From Sequoia sempervirens (Eukaryota; Streptophyta; Pinopsida; Cupressales; Cupressaceae), in NCBI GenBank assembly GCA_007258455.2, contig VDFB02193867.1, forward strand, positions 531,314,751 through 531,378,750: a stretch of DNA of 64,000 nt. Direction: 5' to 3'. This document shows positions 35,425 to 46,506 of the stretch, piece after piece. The notes beneath the pieces were generated by a model that was not told the DNA's origin, did no database searches, and saw only the letters and a list, made by a program, of their open reading frames with translations. Both the position numbers and the translations under genes were made by a program. Numbering within the stretch: the first letter of the stretch is position 1; the number at the start of each line of letters is the position of its first letter.

Positions 35425-38400
35425 ATGCAGGCTGAATCAAGCAAGGCTGTAATAGGAAAATCTAAAGGTGACATGGAGGGGTCCTCTATTTCGGATGCAG
35501 AAAGATTAAGATTGGACACTAAGAGTCAACTCCCTGAAAGCAAGTTATCTTCGGTGTGGTCTAAGGTCTCGGACACCAATGTTGGAGCATGGAGATATGA
35601 AGAGTTTAAAGAGAGAACAACTCAGAAGGATCTGTCGGTCCTGAGACAGGGAATGATGAAGTCCAGATTGGTTCATGTGGCAGGGTTCCCTCCTGCGATC
35701 CAATGCTATGAGTTAATACTTGAGTGTGCCTGGCAGTATGACTTCAACACACAAAGGGTGGTCAGCACTCAAGGAAGGGTCTTGGGGAATTTCAGTCCTG
35801 TTTCTATTGCTCAAGCCTTTGACATGCCAGATTTTCCTTTGGTGTGCACTTTGAGCATGGACTTGGCCAGAACATATTATGAGAATGAGCCAACCAAAGC
35901 TCAGCAGATGATTAATTCTTGGTTGGAAAAGCCAAAGTCACACTACTCCAAATTGCCCAAGCAATTGCACAGGGTTAGATTCAGATCAGATATTTATGAT
36001 GCAATCACATTCTTGAGCAGAGTGATAGGTTTGAAAAGCACTGGAGTGTTGGAAAGCTGGATGGTCCATGTGATCAACAAAATTGAACAAGGAACCAATT
36101 ACCATTGGGCAGGACTTATTAGTGTTGTGATTGACAAGCAATTAAGGGATGCCCTAGAAACAAAGAAGTTCACCATGTCTTCCTATGTGGTGTATGTGTT
36201 AGCTAGATTCTACCCATACAGGGGTTTGAATCCGCAGGGGACATTTGGACAAGATATTGTCTATGAAATATATCCGGAATTACACCTAGGACACCGGGAT
36301 TACTGAAGAGCCAATGATGCATTCACGATGCACATCACTAGGATGCTTCAAAATGCGGAGCATGTGAGACTATCAGATGGATCGAAGGAATTGATAAAGA
36401 GATATGGAGCCTGGTTCATTCAGTTTCCCACCTTCTCTTACATCAGAATTGACGGATGCCCAGCTGCTCCATACAGGTTACCTAGGTACCCCACTGATCA
36501 TATTGTGTTATTGGAAATTGTTAGATAGATATGCGAATTCGATGCAATTGTCAAAAAGCAAAAGCATAAAATAGGTTTTGGTGGGGATTTCCCTCTTGGA
36601 ATTCGCGTAACAGAGGTGTTCCCTTCCATTCAATCAGCACACGCAGCAGGCGATGAATTGGCAGCTCATGGTTTCTCCTTCCATTCCAAAAGAAAAAAAT
36701 TTGATATCACCGGGTAAGCACAGAAGAAGGCTACCAAAGAGTACCGTCATAAGGATGACCTAGAAGACTATTGGGCCAATATCAAAGATGATTTTGAGGC
36801 AAGGAAGAAAAGGTACTCTAGGCTGCCTGTCGATGTGATTAGGTAATACAATATTAAGTTAATCCCTGACCAGCTAGAGGACGATGGAAACCTGGTGCAA
36901 GATCATGCCTATGAGTCTGTTAAGGACAGATCAATCAGAGAGATAAATTGGAATGATGATGAGGTAACTGAGTTGGAGGACCTAGTGGCTCCTGTTATGA
37001 GATTCACTACTTCATGGCTAAAACATAAGGTTTGGGAGTTGGAGAGTGAGAAGGTACCCTGTACCTTTAATTTGATGGGAAATCTCAATCCTATGTCTAC
37101 TTCAGAAGAATCCAGGGAAGATGACCCCAAAGGGAAGACCAAAAGGAGCTCACCCTTCAAAATCAAAATCAGAGGCCCTAAAGAAAGTGAGCCAGAACCA
37201 AAAAGAAAGCCAAAAGGAAAGAAAAGGAGTTGATCCTTGATAGGCAGGTCCTTTGATGAGGAAGGATTTGAAAATTCAGAAGAAGAGGATGTTCCTCCAC
37301 CACCAAAGAAGACTAGGACTGGTAGGGTTTCAAAGAAGAAAGGTCAAGATACCTCTAAAGATGAGACTTTGATTGTTGATGTGGAGAGTTCTGGGGAAAA
37401 TACAAAGGTTAATTTGTGGAGATCAAGGACTCCATCCCCTAAGGAAATTGTGCAAAGGATGGATCCTCCTCCAAAGACACCAGTTGTGGAGCAACTTAGG
37501 GCTACTTCCCCTTCACCAAGCGTGCCTGAGCAAGAGACTCTTAAGGAACATGAGACCAGCAGATAGGCAGAACCTTTCAAGGAAGGAGAGCTCTTTGGTG
37601 TGGCAGTTGGGCTCGAAGTTGAAGAGGTATAAAAGCACCTTTCTCCACTAGTACAATATGAAGATTCTCCGGCAAGTAGCAAAGGTAATGGATCACCTGA
37701 AAAGGAAAATATTCTTGTTAGAACCCCATCACCGGTGCAAGAGGTGGAGATTGAAGTAGGTGATCAAGCTGAGCAGTTCTCTGAAAAGGAAGAGGATAAA
37801 ACAACAGAACAGCATGAAGAGGCAAAAATAGAGGAAATTTGGGTGGAACCTGTTGTCCCGGAGTGACTTGAAAAGGAGATTACAAGGAAGAAACAAGTTG
37901 TTAAAGACACTCCTTTGGATTGGGATGAGATGTTGTCCAAGATCGGTAAAGGTAAGAAGAAGAAGGTAGCTAAAGTGGTTTCAAGAATAGAAAGGGATGA
38001 AGTGAATAATAGAGTAATCCACATTGCCACCCCTGCTGCACACAAGACTAGAGAAGATGTCACTAGTAAGGACTACAATGTGCAGACTTTCAACCTTGGA
38101 CAGGCTTCTGTAGAGCAAGATATTAAAGGGTCTAGTGTTGTGATAGTTGGTAGATTAAGGAAAGAGACTCGGACCAGGCATGAGCTGAGAAAGGAAAATG
38201 AGAGACTTAAGAAATGCTTGGAAGAGGTGATGAAACCTCTGCAATCTCTTCGCCCATCTTCCTCTGCTACTCCTGGTTTCTTACAATGGATTGGTTAAAG
38301 GATGTGCAAGTAAGAGGAGACAATGCAATCAAGGATATCCTTTCAGTTGGGAAAGATGCAGTCAGAGCTAAGGAACTGTTGGAATATGTGATATCCCAGG

Positions 38401-38960
38401 ATAAGGAGGATATTGATCTTCTGCTGTAGAAATCCAAAGTAATTATGGAATATGGAAAAGATCAGTTGGTTGCAAATGGGATCCTTTCTTCCTCCAAACT
38501 TAATGAGCCTTGGGATTGGTTTGAGGCTTTGCAGATTCGATAGAAGGCCATGAGGAAGATTCAGAAGTGAAAGAAGTTGATAGATGGCAACTTGACTAGA
38601 GTGTATGAGGGATGTATTGCATTTTTTGAGGTTATGACTAGTAGGAGGAAGATTGCTCCTAAATACCTAATTCTGGAACAACTAAGTGAATGGTGGCATG
38701 ATGTTTATGCCCTAGATTCTGAAAATGTCATAACAGGTCACCAATTGGATGATGCGGCAACTTATTTGGCGGTGATGGATAAGTATCAATCTCACAGGGA
38801 TGATTAGAATAAGACTGTTAAGCAGTCAAAGGAGGAGATTGGCTCCATTGAATGCAGACTTAAGATCTTTCCCTTGCCACTTGTCACCGAGCTAGATAAA
38901 GTGTTTTTGAGGGGTCAAGGATCGTTGGCCCAAAGTAAGGATAAGGGAGGCTGTAGTTAA
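35425..38960 (+). pseudogene. U3-encoded protein of level 4 element, 3' LTR copy
   Basis: The second copy of the U3 gene. An ATG at 35425 opens MQAESSKAVIGK, and 35473 is the second ATG. This copy keeps Trp where the 5' copy has TAG at 21326, 21653 and 22007. Its own stops lie at about 36304, 36526, 36716, 37232, 37564, 37630 and 37864, plus the TAA at 36844-36846 that it shares with the 5' copy. A 52-bp deletion (38284/38285) shifts the frame. A possible 3' splice site (TTTTGTGAATGCAG, then GCTGAA) lies directly at the start. In the genomic RNA this copy would follow pol. Function unknown. Confidence 0.85.
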
Positions 38961-39159
38961 TGCCATTTTGAGATTTGTGCTTCCCTATTATTATAGGGCA
39001 TGTATTGATCCGGGCTACATTGGGGAGTGTGTCTAGGCCGACCTTGATGATGTATCGGCATTTAATGTATGCCTTATTTTTAAATTCCTTAGGCCGACTT
39101 GTTTTGGCTGTTTTATTTTTGTAAATGTTCGGCTGGGCCGACATGTCTTGAGAATTTGT

Positions 39160-39167
39160 TATAAATA
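39160..39167 (+). promoter_or_regulatory. TATA box of level 4 3' LTR
   Basis: TATAAATA in the same context as 24819-24826. Transcripts starting here would run into the Athila-like element's protease sequence, antisense to it. Confidence 0.6.
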
Positions 39168-40045
39168 GGCACTCATGCCTCATTGTAAAGGGCTAGATAG
39201 AAAAAAAAGATAACAGAGACAAGTTAGGTCAGTAAGAGCTAGAGCATTTTGTAGTAGGAGTAGAAGTCAATTTCTTGAAGAAAATATTGTAACAAAATAG
39301 TGGAATTGTTGTGGCATTTTGGTGATCTAATACAATTGAAGGCATTGTGGTTTTCCTGGTGAAATATCTTGTGTTAGTTTATCTTGCATGGTTCTTGTTG
39401 TTTCATCTTTCAAATTGCTTAAAGATTTAGAATTTAGTGTCTTGGAATTAGATTAGTTTGGTGAATGTTCATGATTTCATATTTGGAATGTTTGTAGCAA
39501 TCTCTGGTCTATACTCCCAGTAACTATCTGATTGTAGTAGGCTGGTGAAGTCAACCTGGACCATATATTTATGTGTGCTTAGTTTGATTGTGGATGAATA
39601 TCTATGATTTGAAAATCTATACACCTTAGAAGATTGCACCGTTCTTGTGAAATTGCATTGTGGGTTGATCAAGAATTGGTTACTTAAGATTGGTCCATTC
39701 TAGATATCTTTTATTTGCATTGTTCATTCTAGGAATAGTTTATATCTTATCATATTCATGCACCCTTATATTTTGCTATTTCTTTATCATCCGTTTAGAC
39801 TTAGGATTTGAGATCATTATATTGCAAAATCCAATAAGTGGGAAGATACAATTTGCTTGTAGTAAGGTCTGATTGTGATTACCAACATTTCACATATTAT
39901 CTGAGTTGTTTATGCATTGTCATGACCTAACACCCAAGTGACCTTGGGGTGATTTTCAGCAATTTATTGTTGAAGATTATCTTTCAAGAGAGATAGAATA
40001 TCATTTTCTGTCTGAGTTGTTGCTGTGCAGAAAACACCATCAACA

Positions 40046-40050
40046 GAACT
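40046..40050. repeat. Target site duplication GAACT, right copy
   Basis: It directly follows the CAACA end of the level 4 element and matches 19187-19191 exactly. Confidence 0.95.
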
Positions 40051-41216
40051 ATCAGCCAGCTACAGGATGGTAGGTGTAGACCGAATTGTTGAGATTTTCA
40101 AATACTCCATTGTATGCTCGGTCATTACATTGATGGCTGCACCAAGGTCTATCAAAAAATTCTTTACTATCTAGCCATTAATATTTATTTGTACCACAGG
40201 ACTTTCAGGGTCAATATATTTTGGAATGACTACCTTCCCTAACATAATATCTGCCAACTGTCCTAGAACATAGATAGTTTGGGGATCCTTTTTCTTTTTT
40301 CCTATTTTCTTTAAATAGGCCTCCTTAATGGATTTTCCATAAATTGGGACATCTTTTATTGCTTGAAAAAGGGGAATTTGAATGTGTACATTCTTCAGCT
40401 AATCCAAAATATCAAAGGTAGGCTCTTCCATAGACTTTGATGTAGTAATTTGCAATATCTAAGGAAAAGGCAGTTTGGCCTGATGCTACAGGACAGGTTC
40501 CTTAGGGATAGTATCTGACACAATTATATGTTCGGCAGGATCAGTAGGTTGTTCAGAGGTAGAGTTTGAAATCTCTATAATGACAGGAGGTTGTGGAGTA
40601 GGGAGAGTGGTTCAGACCTAAGATGGATATCATGAATATTTAGGGCATAAGGTCGATACTGATTCGCTTCTACAAAATACATAGGTTGTTGTTGTTGCTG
40701 CTACTTATTATTAGGATTTGGCAATGGTTGAACAGGCATAGGGGTTTGTTTTGGAGGGCCAGTATTTGTTGCAGGTGTTGCAGGAGGAAGCATGAGAGCC
40801 GGAGGTTGTGGTTGTTGAAGCTATAGGGAGCTAGGGGATTGGTTCTTCCATTACTGTGGACTTCTCCATTAAGGATTCTGCTGCTAGTTACCTGGGGGTG
40901 GAGTCCATTGTCCTTGTAGTTGCTGCCAACCTCCTTGAGGAGATCACTATTGAGGACTCTGATAGCTAGGCTAGTGAGGTTGAAAAGTATTCCAAGATGG
41001 TGTTTAGCCATATGTAGGTTGCCATTGGTTATTGTAATTAGAATAAGGATTACCAAAAGTCAAAGGGTCTTGAGGCATACCTTGTCTTTGAGCCCATGGT
41101 CACCTTTGTGTGATGAAGAATACTTGATCATCATCACTTTCTACCATCTTAAAGTCAATAGGTAACTGCTTAGCCTCCAGGTTAGCCACCGTCTTACATC
41201 TGCAGTCATGTTTCTT
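40051..41216 (-). pseudogene. Athila-like protease N-terminal half and gag-protease linker
   Basis: On the - strand at about 40240-40051 lies the protease active-site region, with VKNFLIDLGAAINVMTEHTM. The motif reads D-L-G where D-S/T-G is usual, so it may already have been weak. The C-terminal half continues beyond the level 4 insertion at 19186. From 41216 to 40241 is a Pro/Gln/Asn-rich linker with stops; near 41200 HDCRCKTVANLEAKQLP may be a nucleocapsid-like Cys motif. Confidence 0.75.
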
Positions 41217-42215
41217 CTATCTACAATGTGGATAGAACTCAGCCAAGATTGCTTCAACTTCCTCGTGTCTCTTCCAAGCTTGCATAGTATCCAACTGTGT
41301 AGCCATATTGTTTATGATATCCTGCTTGAAGTTAGACAGAAAATTTGTGATCTCCATCTGTGAAACTCCACTAGTAGAAGACTTTCCCACTCTGGCTTGA
41401 TGGCCTCTACCCTTCTTAACAATTGCTCGAGAGTAGTTGAGACATATTTTCTTGATATCATCCCAAGGCAGTTGGGTTATATCTCCTCCTCCCATCAGGT
41501 CCAGGGCATCTATACAGGTGTCACTGGTTCCCCTTAGAAAAAATAGTTTCTGAGATTCTTCATTGAGAGTATGGTCTGAATTCTTTTTCAGGGAAAACAA
41601 GAATCTTGAGATATAGTCTTCTAGGCTTTCATCCTCCTTTTGTTGAATTCTAAATATATCATCACCCTTACTACCACTCTTACAATATTCCTTGTATTTC
41701 TTAAGAAATTTTGTTTGCATGGATACCCAACTATCAACGACACCTCTTCCCAAACTCATAAACCATCTAAGGGCTCCTTGTTTCAAAGTAGCAGGAAACA
41801 ACTTCAGCCTATGAGCATCTGAAGTGTAATCATAGCTGTGACAGAGGATATCAAACTCAAACAAGAAAGTTTTTGGGTCCTCTATAACTAGTCCATAGAA
41901 CTTGGGAAGTAATGAAGAAGGAATTTTTTTTAGGTTATCATTATCTTGCTAAGAAATAATGGTGAATTCAAAAGTAGGAGGTTGATTAGGTTGATTCCGT
42001 GCCATTGTTGCTTGATGGAGTATCAAAGCAAATGGATTTTCTTCAGGTTCTTTGTCAGCTAGATCAAATGGCAATTCAACAAGCAAGTTTTCAACAAACG
42101 AATTGATATCCTGATCTCCTCCTTCCTCAAATAGATTATAAGCTGGTTCAGGATTGTTATCAAAGAATGGAAGGTTAGGGAGGAATCTTCCCAGAGTGTC
42201 TCTTCTTCTATGCAT
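41217..42215 (-). pseudogene. Athila-like gag
   Basis: It starts at ATG 42215 (MHRRRDTLGRFLPNLPFFDN), 109 bases from the LTR. A TAG/TAA-broken stretch near 41950 separates the N-terminal 88 codons from a 215-codon piece in the same frame. That piece holds the Retrotrans_gag domain: DAHRLKLFPATLKQGALRWF, VDSWVSMQTKFLKKYKEYCK, EDESLEDYISRFLFSL. Gag would assemble the particle and package RNA. Both pieces sharing a frame suggests point decay. Confidence 0.9.
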
Positions 42216-42299
42216 GCAATAGAATGAATTTTGAAAATGCTTAAATAACAGACTAAACTATTGCTAACAATGACTTATGATAGGTTCTTAGCTTGACAC

Positions 42300-42323
42300 C
42301 ATCCCTGGCAACAGTGCAAAAAA
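42300..42323 (-). promoter_or_regulatory. Primer binding site of Athila-like element
   Basis: On the - strand, directly after the LTR, TTTGCACTGTTGCCAGGGAT resembles the TGGCGCCGTTGCCGGGGAT site common in Athila/Tat elements, with mostly G-to-A and C-to-T differences. The tRNA assignment (Asp in that family) is from general knowledge. Confidence 0.6.
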
Positions 42324-43608
42324 TGGTCGTGCCCACAAAAGGATATAAAATTCATGAAAAATCCTAACCTGGGAATTGGACATTCCAGCAGGCGACTAAT
42401 ATCTTCTTATGGTCATTCATTTACTTTGTCAAACTAGGGAACATATACTTGAAATGGAGTGGCACTGTATGTGCACTAAGAACCAGTTTCAGTCATGATT
42501 TACTAGAAATAAATGTGTGAAAGGAATTCTACTTATGCTATAGGAATGTAATGTGAAGCCTTCTAAACTTAATCAAAACAGAAATCATAACTATGACTGA
42601 GAAACAAACTATGAACTGGCCTTATGTTGCAAGAACAAACACAGGGATGGATTCCTGATGCTGCAGGAACAATATAAGACTGAGTTTGTGCTGAAACTTT
42701 CTAGAATGAAATCTAACTTATGATCAATAGGAAATAAAAAACTAACTAACTAACTACAAATACTTACTAAGTGGGCCCCCTTAGTAAGCATCAACTAGTT
42801 ATGCAAGAATTGAACTTAGAACTTCATGAGCTTTTATTCATAAACTCAGAATGATATACATCATTCTGCTCATATGAAAACTAGCACAAAACTCTATCTC
42901 TTATCATAATACTAACTCTTACATATTCTGCTTCTTATTATCATACTAAATTTTACATGCTATGCTTGCTCACTTGCGCAGGAGGAACACTTATTTAAAC
43001 CAGAAAATAAACAAACTACCTAACTCCAATAGAGAAAGACGTGGACATAAATGTATCCTGAAAATGAGGAATAGACTTCTCATAAATGAAAACATATCCG
43101 TTCAACATGATTTAGAGAAAATTTAGCATTCCACTCTTTCTAGATTAATGATCATTTAAGTGTCTTCCCAATGACCCAGTCAGAGAGTCTTCGCTGGAAC
43201 AACTTCCTCAACACCGTGTTGCAAATGGACTTTACTGCAAGGTCGAAGTCTGTTGCACTTGACTCATTCATGCTCCCTTCAACAACCTATGATGCACATG
43301 GAAACAAAAGCAAAAGAAAACATGTGTGGTGAACAACATGATACATTCATTAATCACATATTAAATCTATCCCATTATTCAAAAACCATATGCATTATAC
43401 TAGTCATTTAGAAGGTCAAACAGGGTAATTAATAAGACACATCAAAATGTTAGGCTACAGGAATACAGGAATGTATTGCCACAGGATACTACCCATTTTT
43501 AGATAAAAAGCCTTTAATAAAAGAGTTAAAACATCCATTAGCAATAAAAGTAGAGATATTAAAAATACATCATGATACTCAAATTATGAGCATATCCTGA
43601 ACTCGTCA
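42324..43608 (-). repeat. 5' LTR of Athila-like element
   Basis: In + coordinates it runs from TGGTCGTGCCCAC to GAACTCGTCA. It pairs with 12148-13399. No clear TATA box is visible; TTTAAATAAG on the - strand near 42990 is the nearest candidate. It sits within the copia 3' LTR. Confidence 0.92.
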
Positions 43609-43714
43609 CACAATCTGCAATCACTTGTTTCCTCTCTCTATAATAACCTGTATTGTGTTGACATCAATGAAAATATTAATGACAACACCACCATACTTAT
43701 TCATACTTGCAACA
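43609..43714 (-). repeat. Copia 3' LTR, proximal part (start of U3)
   Basis: The remaining piece of the copia LTR on the other side of the Athila-like insertion. On the - strand it begins TGTTGCAAGTATGAATAAG just after the polypurine tract. TGTTG mirrors the CAACA end at 10705. This identification relies on the polypurine tract and terminal repeats, since the other LTR lacks this part. Confidence 0.75.
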
Positions 43715-43727
43715 ATCTCCCCCTTTG
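43715..43727 (-). promoter_or_regulatory. Polypurine tract of copia element
   Basis: ACAAAGGGGGAGAT on the - strand lies directly before the LTR start TGTTGC. G-rich tracts of the GGGGGAGAT type are typical of plant copia elements. Confidence 0.8.
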
Positions 43728-44049
43728 TCATTGATTGCAACACACAACACTCTCTCCCCCTTTGACATCAATGGAAAAGAAAAAAAAAATTATCTCTCCC
43801 CCTTAGGAGTGCACCCACACATCTCATACTGCAACAATGATACTTCCTACTCCCCCTGAGGAGTAGACACCAATCGTTAGTCCAGAAAAATGAAGAATCT
43901 GTAGATCCGCTGGATTGATGCACCTCCATGTGCACCTAGTTTGAAGAAGGAGGGGAAGTGACCCCCAACTTCTCCTTGAGATGCTCAAAAGTATCCTTCA
44001 GAAGACCCTTAGTAAATATATTAGCAATTTGATCTTTTGTAGGCACATA
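43728..44049 (-). other. Copia 3' untranslated region
   Basis: No frame. It repeats GGGGGAGA and AAGGGGGAGA several times (for example near 43755-43765, 43795 and 43850), so extra polypurine tracts precede the one used. Confidence 0.6.
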
Positions 44050-44430
44050 TTATAGCCTAACTTCATTCTCCAATACCTTTTCTCTCAAGAAATGATATAT
44101 GATAGATACATGCTTTATCCTTGAATGCATTACCAGATTCTTTGAAATATTTATTGCACTTGTATTATCACAGAAGATAGGGATAGGATCATCACTCCTA
44201 TATGCTTTAGTGTTTGCTTCATTCATAGTACATGTGTGCAGCAAGATGTTGCAATGTACTCAGCTTTTGTAGTGGATAAAGAAATTGAATCATATTTCTT
44301 GCTTAGCCATGAAGCCAATCTTCCTCCAATAAAGAATGCACCACCACTTGTACTCTTCCGGTCATCTACACAACCAATCCAATCTACATTAGTGTAAGCA
44401 CTCAAAGTGAAATCAGTATCTTTAGGATAC
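44050..44430 (-). pseudogene. Copia RNase H
   Basis: Two frames overlap by one indel near 44230. The first reads YTNVDWIGCVDDRKSTSGGA, LASWLSKKYDSISLSTTKAE, and the second CDNTSAINISKNLVMHSRIK and FLREKVLENEV. The first catalytic Asp (in VDWIGC), the Glu (in STTKAEYIA) and the third Asp (in FCDNTSAI) are present. It would degrade the RNA strand of the hybrid. Broken by a frameshift. Confidence 0.88.
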
Positions 44431-45420
44431 CAAAATCCATAATCTGGAGTGCCTTTTAGATATTTGAAATCCTCTTCACAGTTGTGACATGTGTTTCTTT
44501 AGGTTCTGCTTGAAATTTGGCAACCAAACATATTGCATGCACGATATCCAGTCTAGTAGAAGTAAGATATAACACTCCACCAATCATATATTTGTACATG
44601 CTCTGATCAACTTTAGGAGATTCATCATCCTTACTCATTTTGCATCTAGTCACCATAGGGGTACAGATTGGTTTGGAGTCAACCATTCCAAACTTCTTCA
44701 GCAACTCTTTAACATACTTCAATTTTGAAATGAATATACCCTTATCAGTTTGATTCACTTGAAGTCCAAGAAAGAAATCCAACTCACTAGTCATAGACAT
44801 TTCAAACTCTTTTTGCATTTCCTCTACAAACTTCTTACACATACCCTCATTTCCTCCAAAGATAATATCATCAACATACACAACCACTATCAACATTTTG
44901 TTTCCTTCAACCTTGAAGTAGAGATTACTATTTGTGGAGCTTTTGTTGAACCTTTTTTGAGTTAAATACCTATCTAACCTTGCATACCATCCTATGGGTG
45001 TTTGTTTAAGTCCATACAATGCATTTTTCAACTTACAAACCATTTTTTGTTGATCTGATAACTAAAGTCCCTTCAGTTGTTCCATGTAAACCTCTTCTTC
45101 CAATTCTCCATTCAAGAATGCAGACTTAACATCCATCTGGTATACCTTGAAATCTTTGTGAGTAGAAAATTCCAAAAACATCTAAATAGCCTCCATTCTT
45201 GCCACCGGGGAAAATGTCTCCTCAAAGTCTATTCCTTCAACCTATGAATAACCGTTTCATACAATCCTTCCTTTGTTTCTCACTACTTGACCATTCTCAT
45301 TCAGCTTATTCCTAAACACCCATTTTGTACCAATTACATTCTTGTTTACTAGTCTATGAACCAATTCCCATGTTTTATTTTTCTCTATCTATTACAATTC
45401 CTCTTTCATTTCTCTAACGC
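44431..45420 (-). pseudogene. Copia reverse transcriptase
   Basis: The upstream part (about 45420-45050) has stops but shows KWVFRNKLNENG, DFEETFSPVARMEAI and VYQMDVKSAFLNGELEEEVY. A long intact piece, 45043-44456, carries LKNALYGLKQTPIGWYARLD and the catalytic YVDD at 44867-44878, then FFLGLQVNQTDKGIFISKLK. TPIGWY stands where most copia RTs have PRAWY. The catalytic residues are retained, but stops before 45043 disable it. Confidence 0.9.
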
Positions 45421-45639
45421 AATTTTCATCTTTGCATGCTTCACACACTATTTTAGGTTCTATCTTGGAAATTACACATAGATTTACCTCAGCTGCTACC
45501 ACTTTGCTTCTTGTCTTTACACCTTCACTTTTGTCTCCAATTATTTGTTCTTCAGGATTATTTTTCTATACATATTTTGGAGTCTTAGGAGCAAGTTCTG
45601 GAGCTTCTTCTTCAATCTATTCTTCTTCTTCCTCCTTAT

Positions 45640-46500
45640 TCTCTTCTTGTACTTTTCTACAGATAGGCTCATTTGGTTTGAATTCACTTATTTCAACTAA
45701 TTTGTGCATATCTTCATCAACCTTTACATTTTCCCCCTCAACAATCTCAATCTTTTATTGAAGCATTTATAAGCTTTGTTATTAGTTGAGTATCCAAGGA
45801 AAATACCTTCATCACATCTAGCATCAAACTTTCCTAGATTCTCATCATCCCTTTTAATATGGCATTTTCTTTCAAACACCTTAAAGTACTTAACAGTAGG
45901 AATTTTTTCATGCCATAGCTCATAAGGGGTCTTTGTGTTGTTATCTTTGATCTTAACTCTATTAAGAATATAAACAGTATGAATTGCTTCTCTCCAGTAT
46001 ACATCCGGTACATTTTCTTCTTTCGTCATAGTCCTTGTAGCCTATTGAACGGTCTGGTTCTTCCTCTCAACAACTCCATTCTACTAAGGAGTTCTAGGAG
46101 CAAAAAAATATCTCTTTATACCATGCTCTTCACAAAACATATTAAACTCGCTGGAAGTGAATTCTCCACCTTTGTCAGACTTTAAATATTTTTTTTTTAG
46201 GTTCACTTCATTCTCTACCATAACCTTGAACACTTTGAATCTATCTAGAGCCTAAGCTTTCTCCCTAAGAAAAGTGACACATGTCATTCTAGAATAATCA
46301 TCAATCAAAAGCATAAAATACATGTCACCATTAAGACTTCATGTTCTTTTGGGACTGCAAAGGTCTATATGAATCAATTCCAGCATTTCGGTAATTGATT
46401 ATTCTTTTCTTTTAAAGTTGCATCTTGTTTTTTTTCCTAACTGACAACTTCTGCATATAGTATTGGTAGTCTTTGTGATTTTAGGAAAATCCTTGACAAC
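45640..46500 (-). pseudogene. Copia integrase
   Basis: Broken frames give CRSCQLGKKTRCNFKRKE (zinc finger end), LIHIDLCSPKR with the first catalytic Asp, KYLKSDKGGEFTSSEF with the second, and NGVVERKNQ with the Glu. The 101-codon frame at 46029-45724 reads YWREAIHTVYILNRV, TPYELWHEKIPTVKYFKVFE and GIFLGYSTNNKAYK. Integrase upstream of RT defines Ty1/copia. Confidence 0.88.
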
Positions 46501-46506
46501 TTCTCT

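Larger units (their letters stand above)
19192..40045 (+). mobile_element. Level 4: giant-LTR Ty3/gypsy element with a gene inside each LTR
   Basis: A complete insertion of 20,854 bases. LTRs of 6,513 and 6,449 bases start TGTTGTG and end CATCAACA, and a perfect GAACT duplication flanks it. Between them lie a primer binding site, one long gag-pol frame and a 3' leader. Within gag-pol the domain order is gag, protease, a Tat-type (archaeal-like) RNase H, RT, an RT-linked RNase H and integrase. The gag, RT and integrase are Tat-like in wording (YYPQGKGLAES). The RNase H order differs from the usual Tat order. Each LTR encodes a protein of about 1,200 codons upstream of its TATA box. All coding parts now carry stops. 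It is the youngest layer of the nest. Confidence 0.95.
33597..40045 (+). repeat. 3' LTR of level 4 element (6.4 kb)
   Basis: Partner of 19192-25704, starting TGTTGTGTAATTTTGCACAC and ending CACCATCAACA, followed by the GAACT duplication. Differences include a 52-bp deletion at 38284/38285, a 9-bp in-frame deletion near 38125 and a 3-bp deletion near 37900, plus point changes concentrated at CG sites. Confidence 0.96.
12145..43608 (-). mobile_element. Level 3: Athila-like Ty3/gypsy element inside the copia 3' LTR
   Basis: Paired LTRs (42324-43608 and 12148-13399) bracket a - strand gag (42215-41217), protease, RT, RNase H and integrase, then an extra ORF in the env position. The YMDDF RT block and the wording around VLGHHVS and FLGHAGYYRRFIKDFS resemble Athila-clade RT. 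The flanks CACAT (12140-12144) and CACAA (43609-43613) make a 4-of-5 target duplication if three A residues belong to the LTR. Without the level 4 insertion it would be about 10.6 kb. RT fragments share one frame; integrase is frameshifted. Confidence 0.92.
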
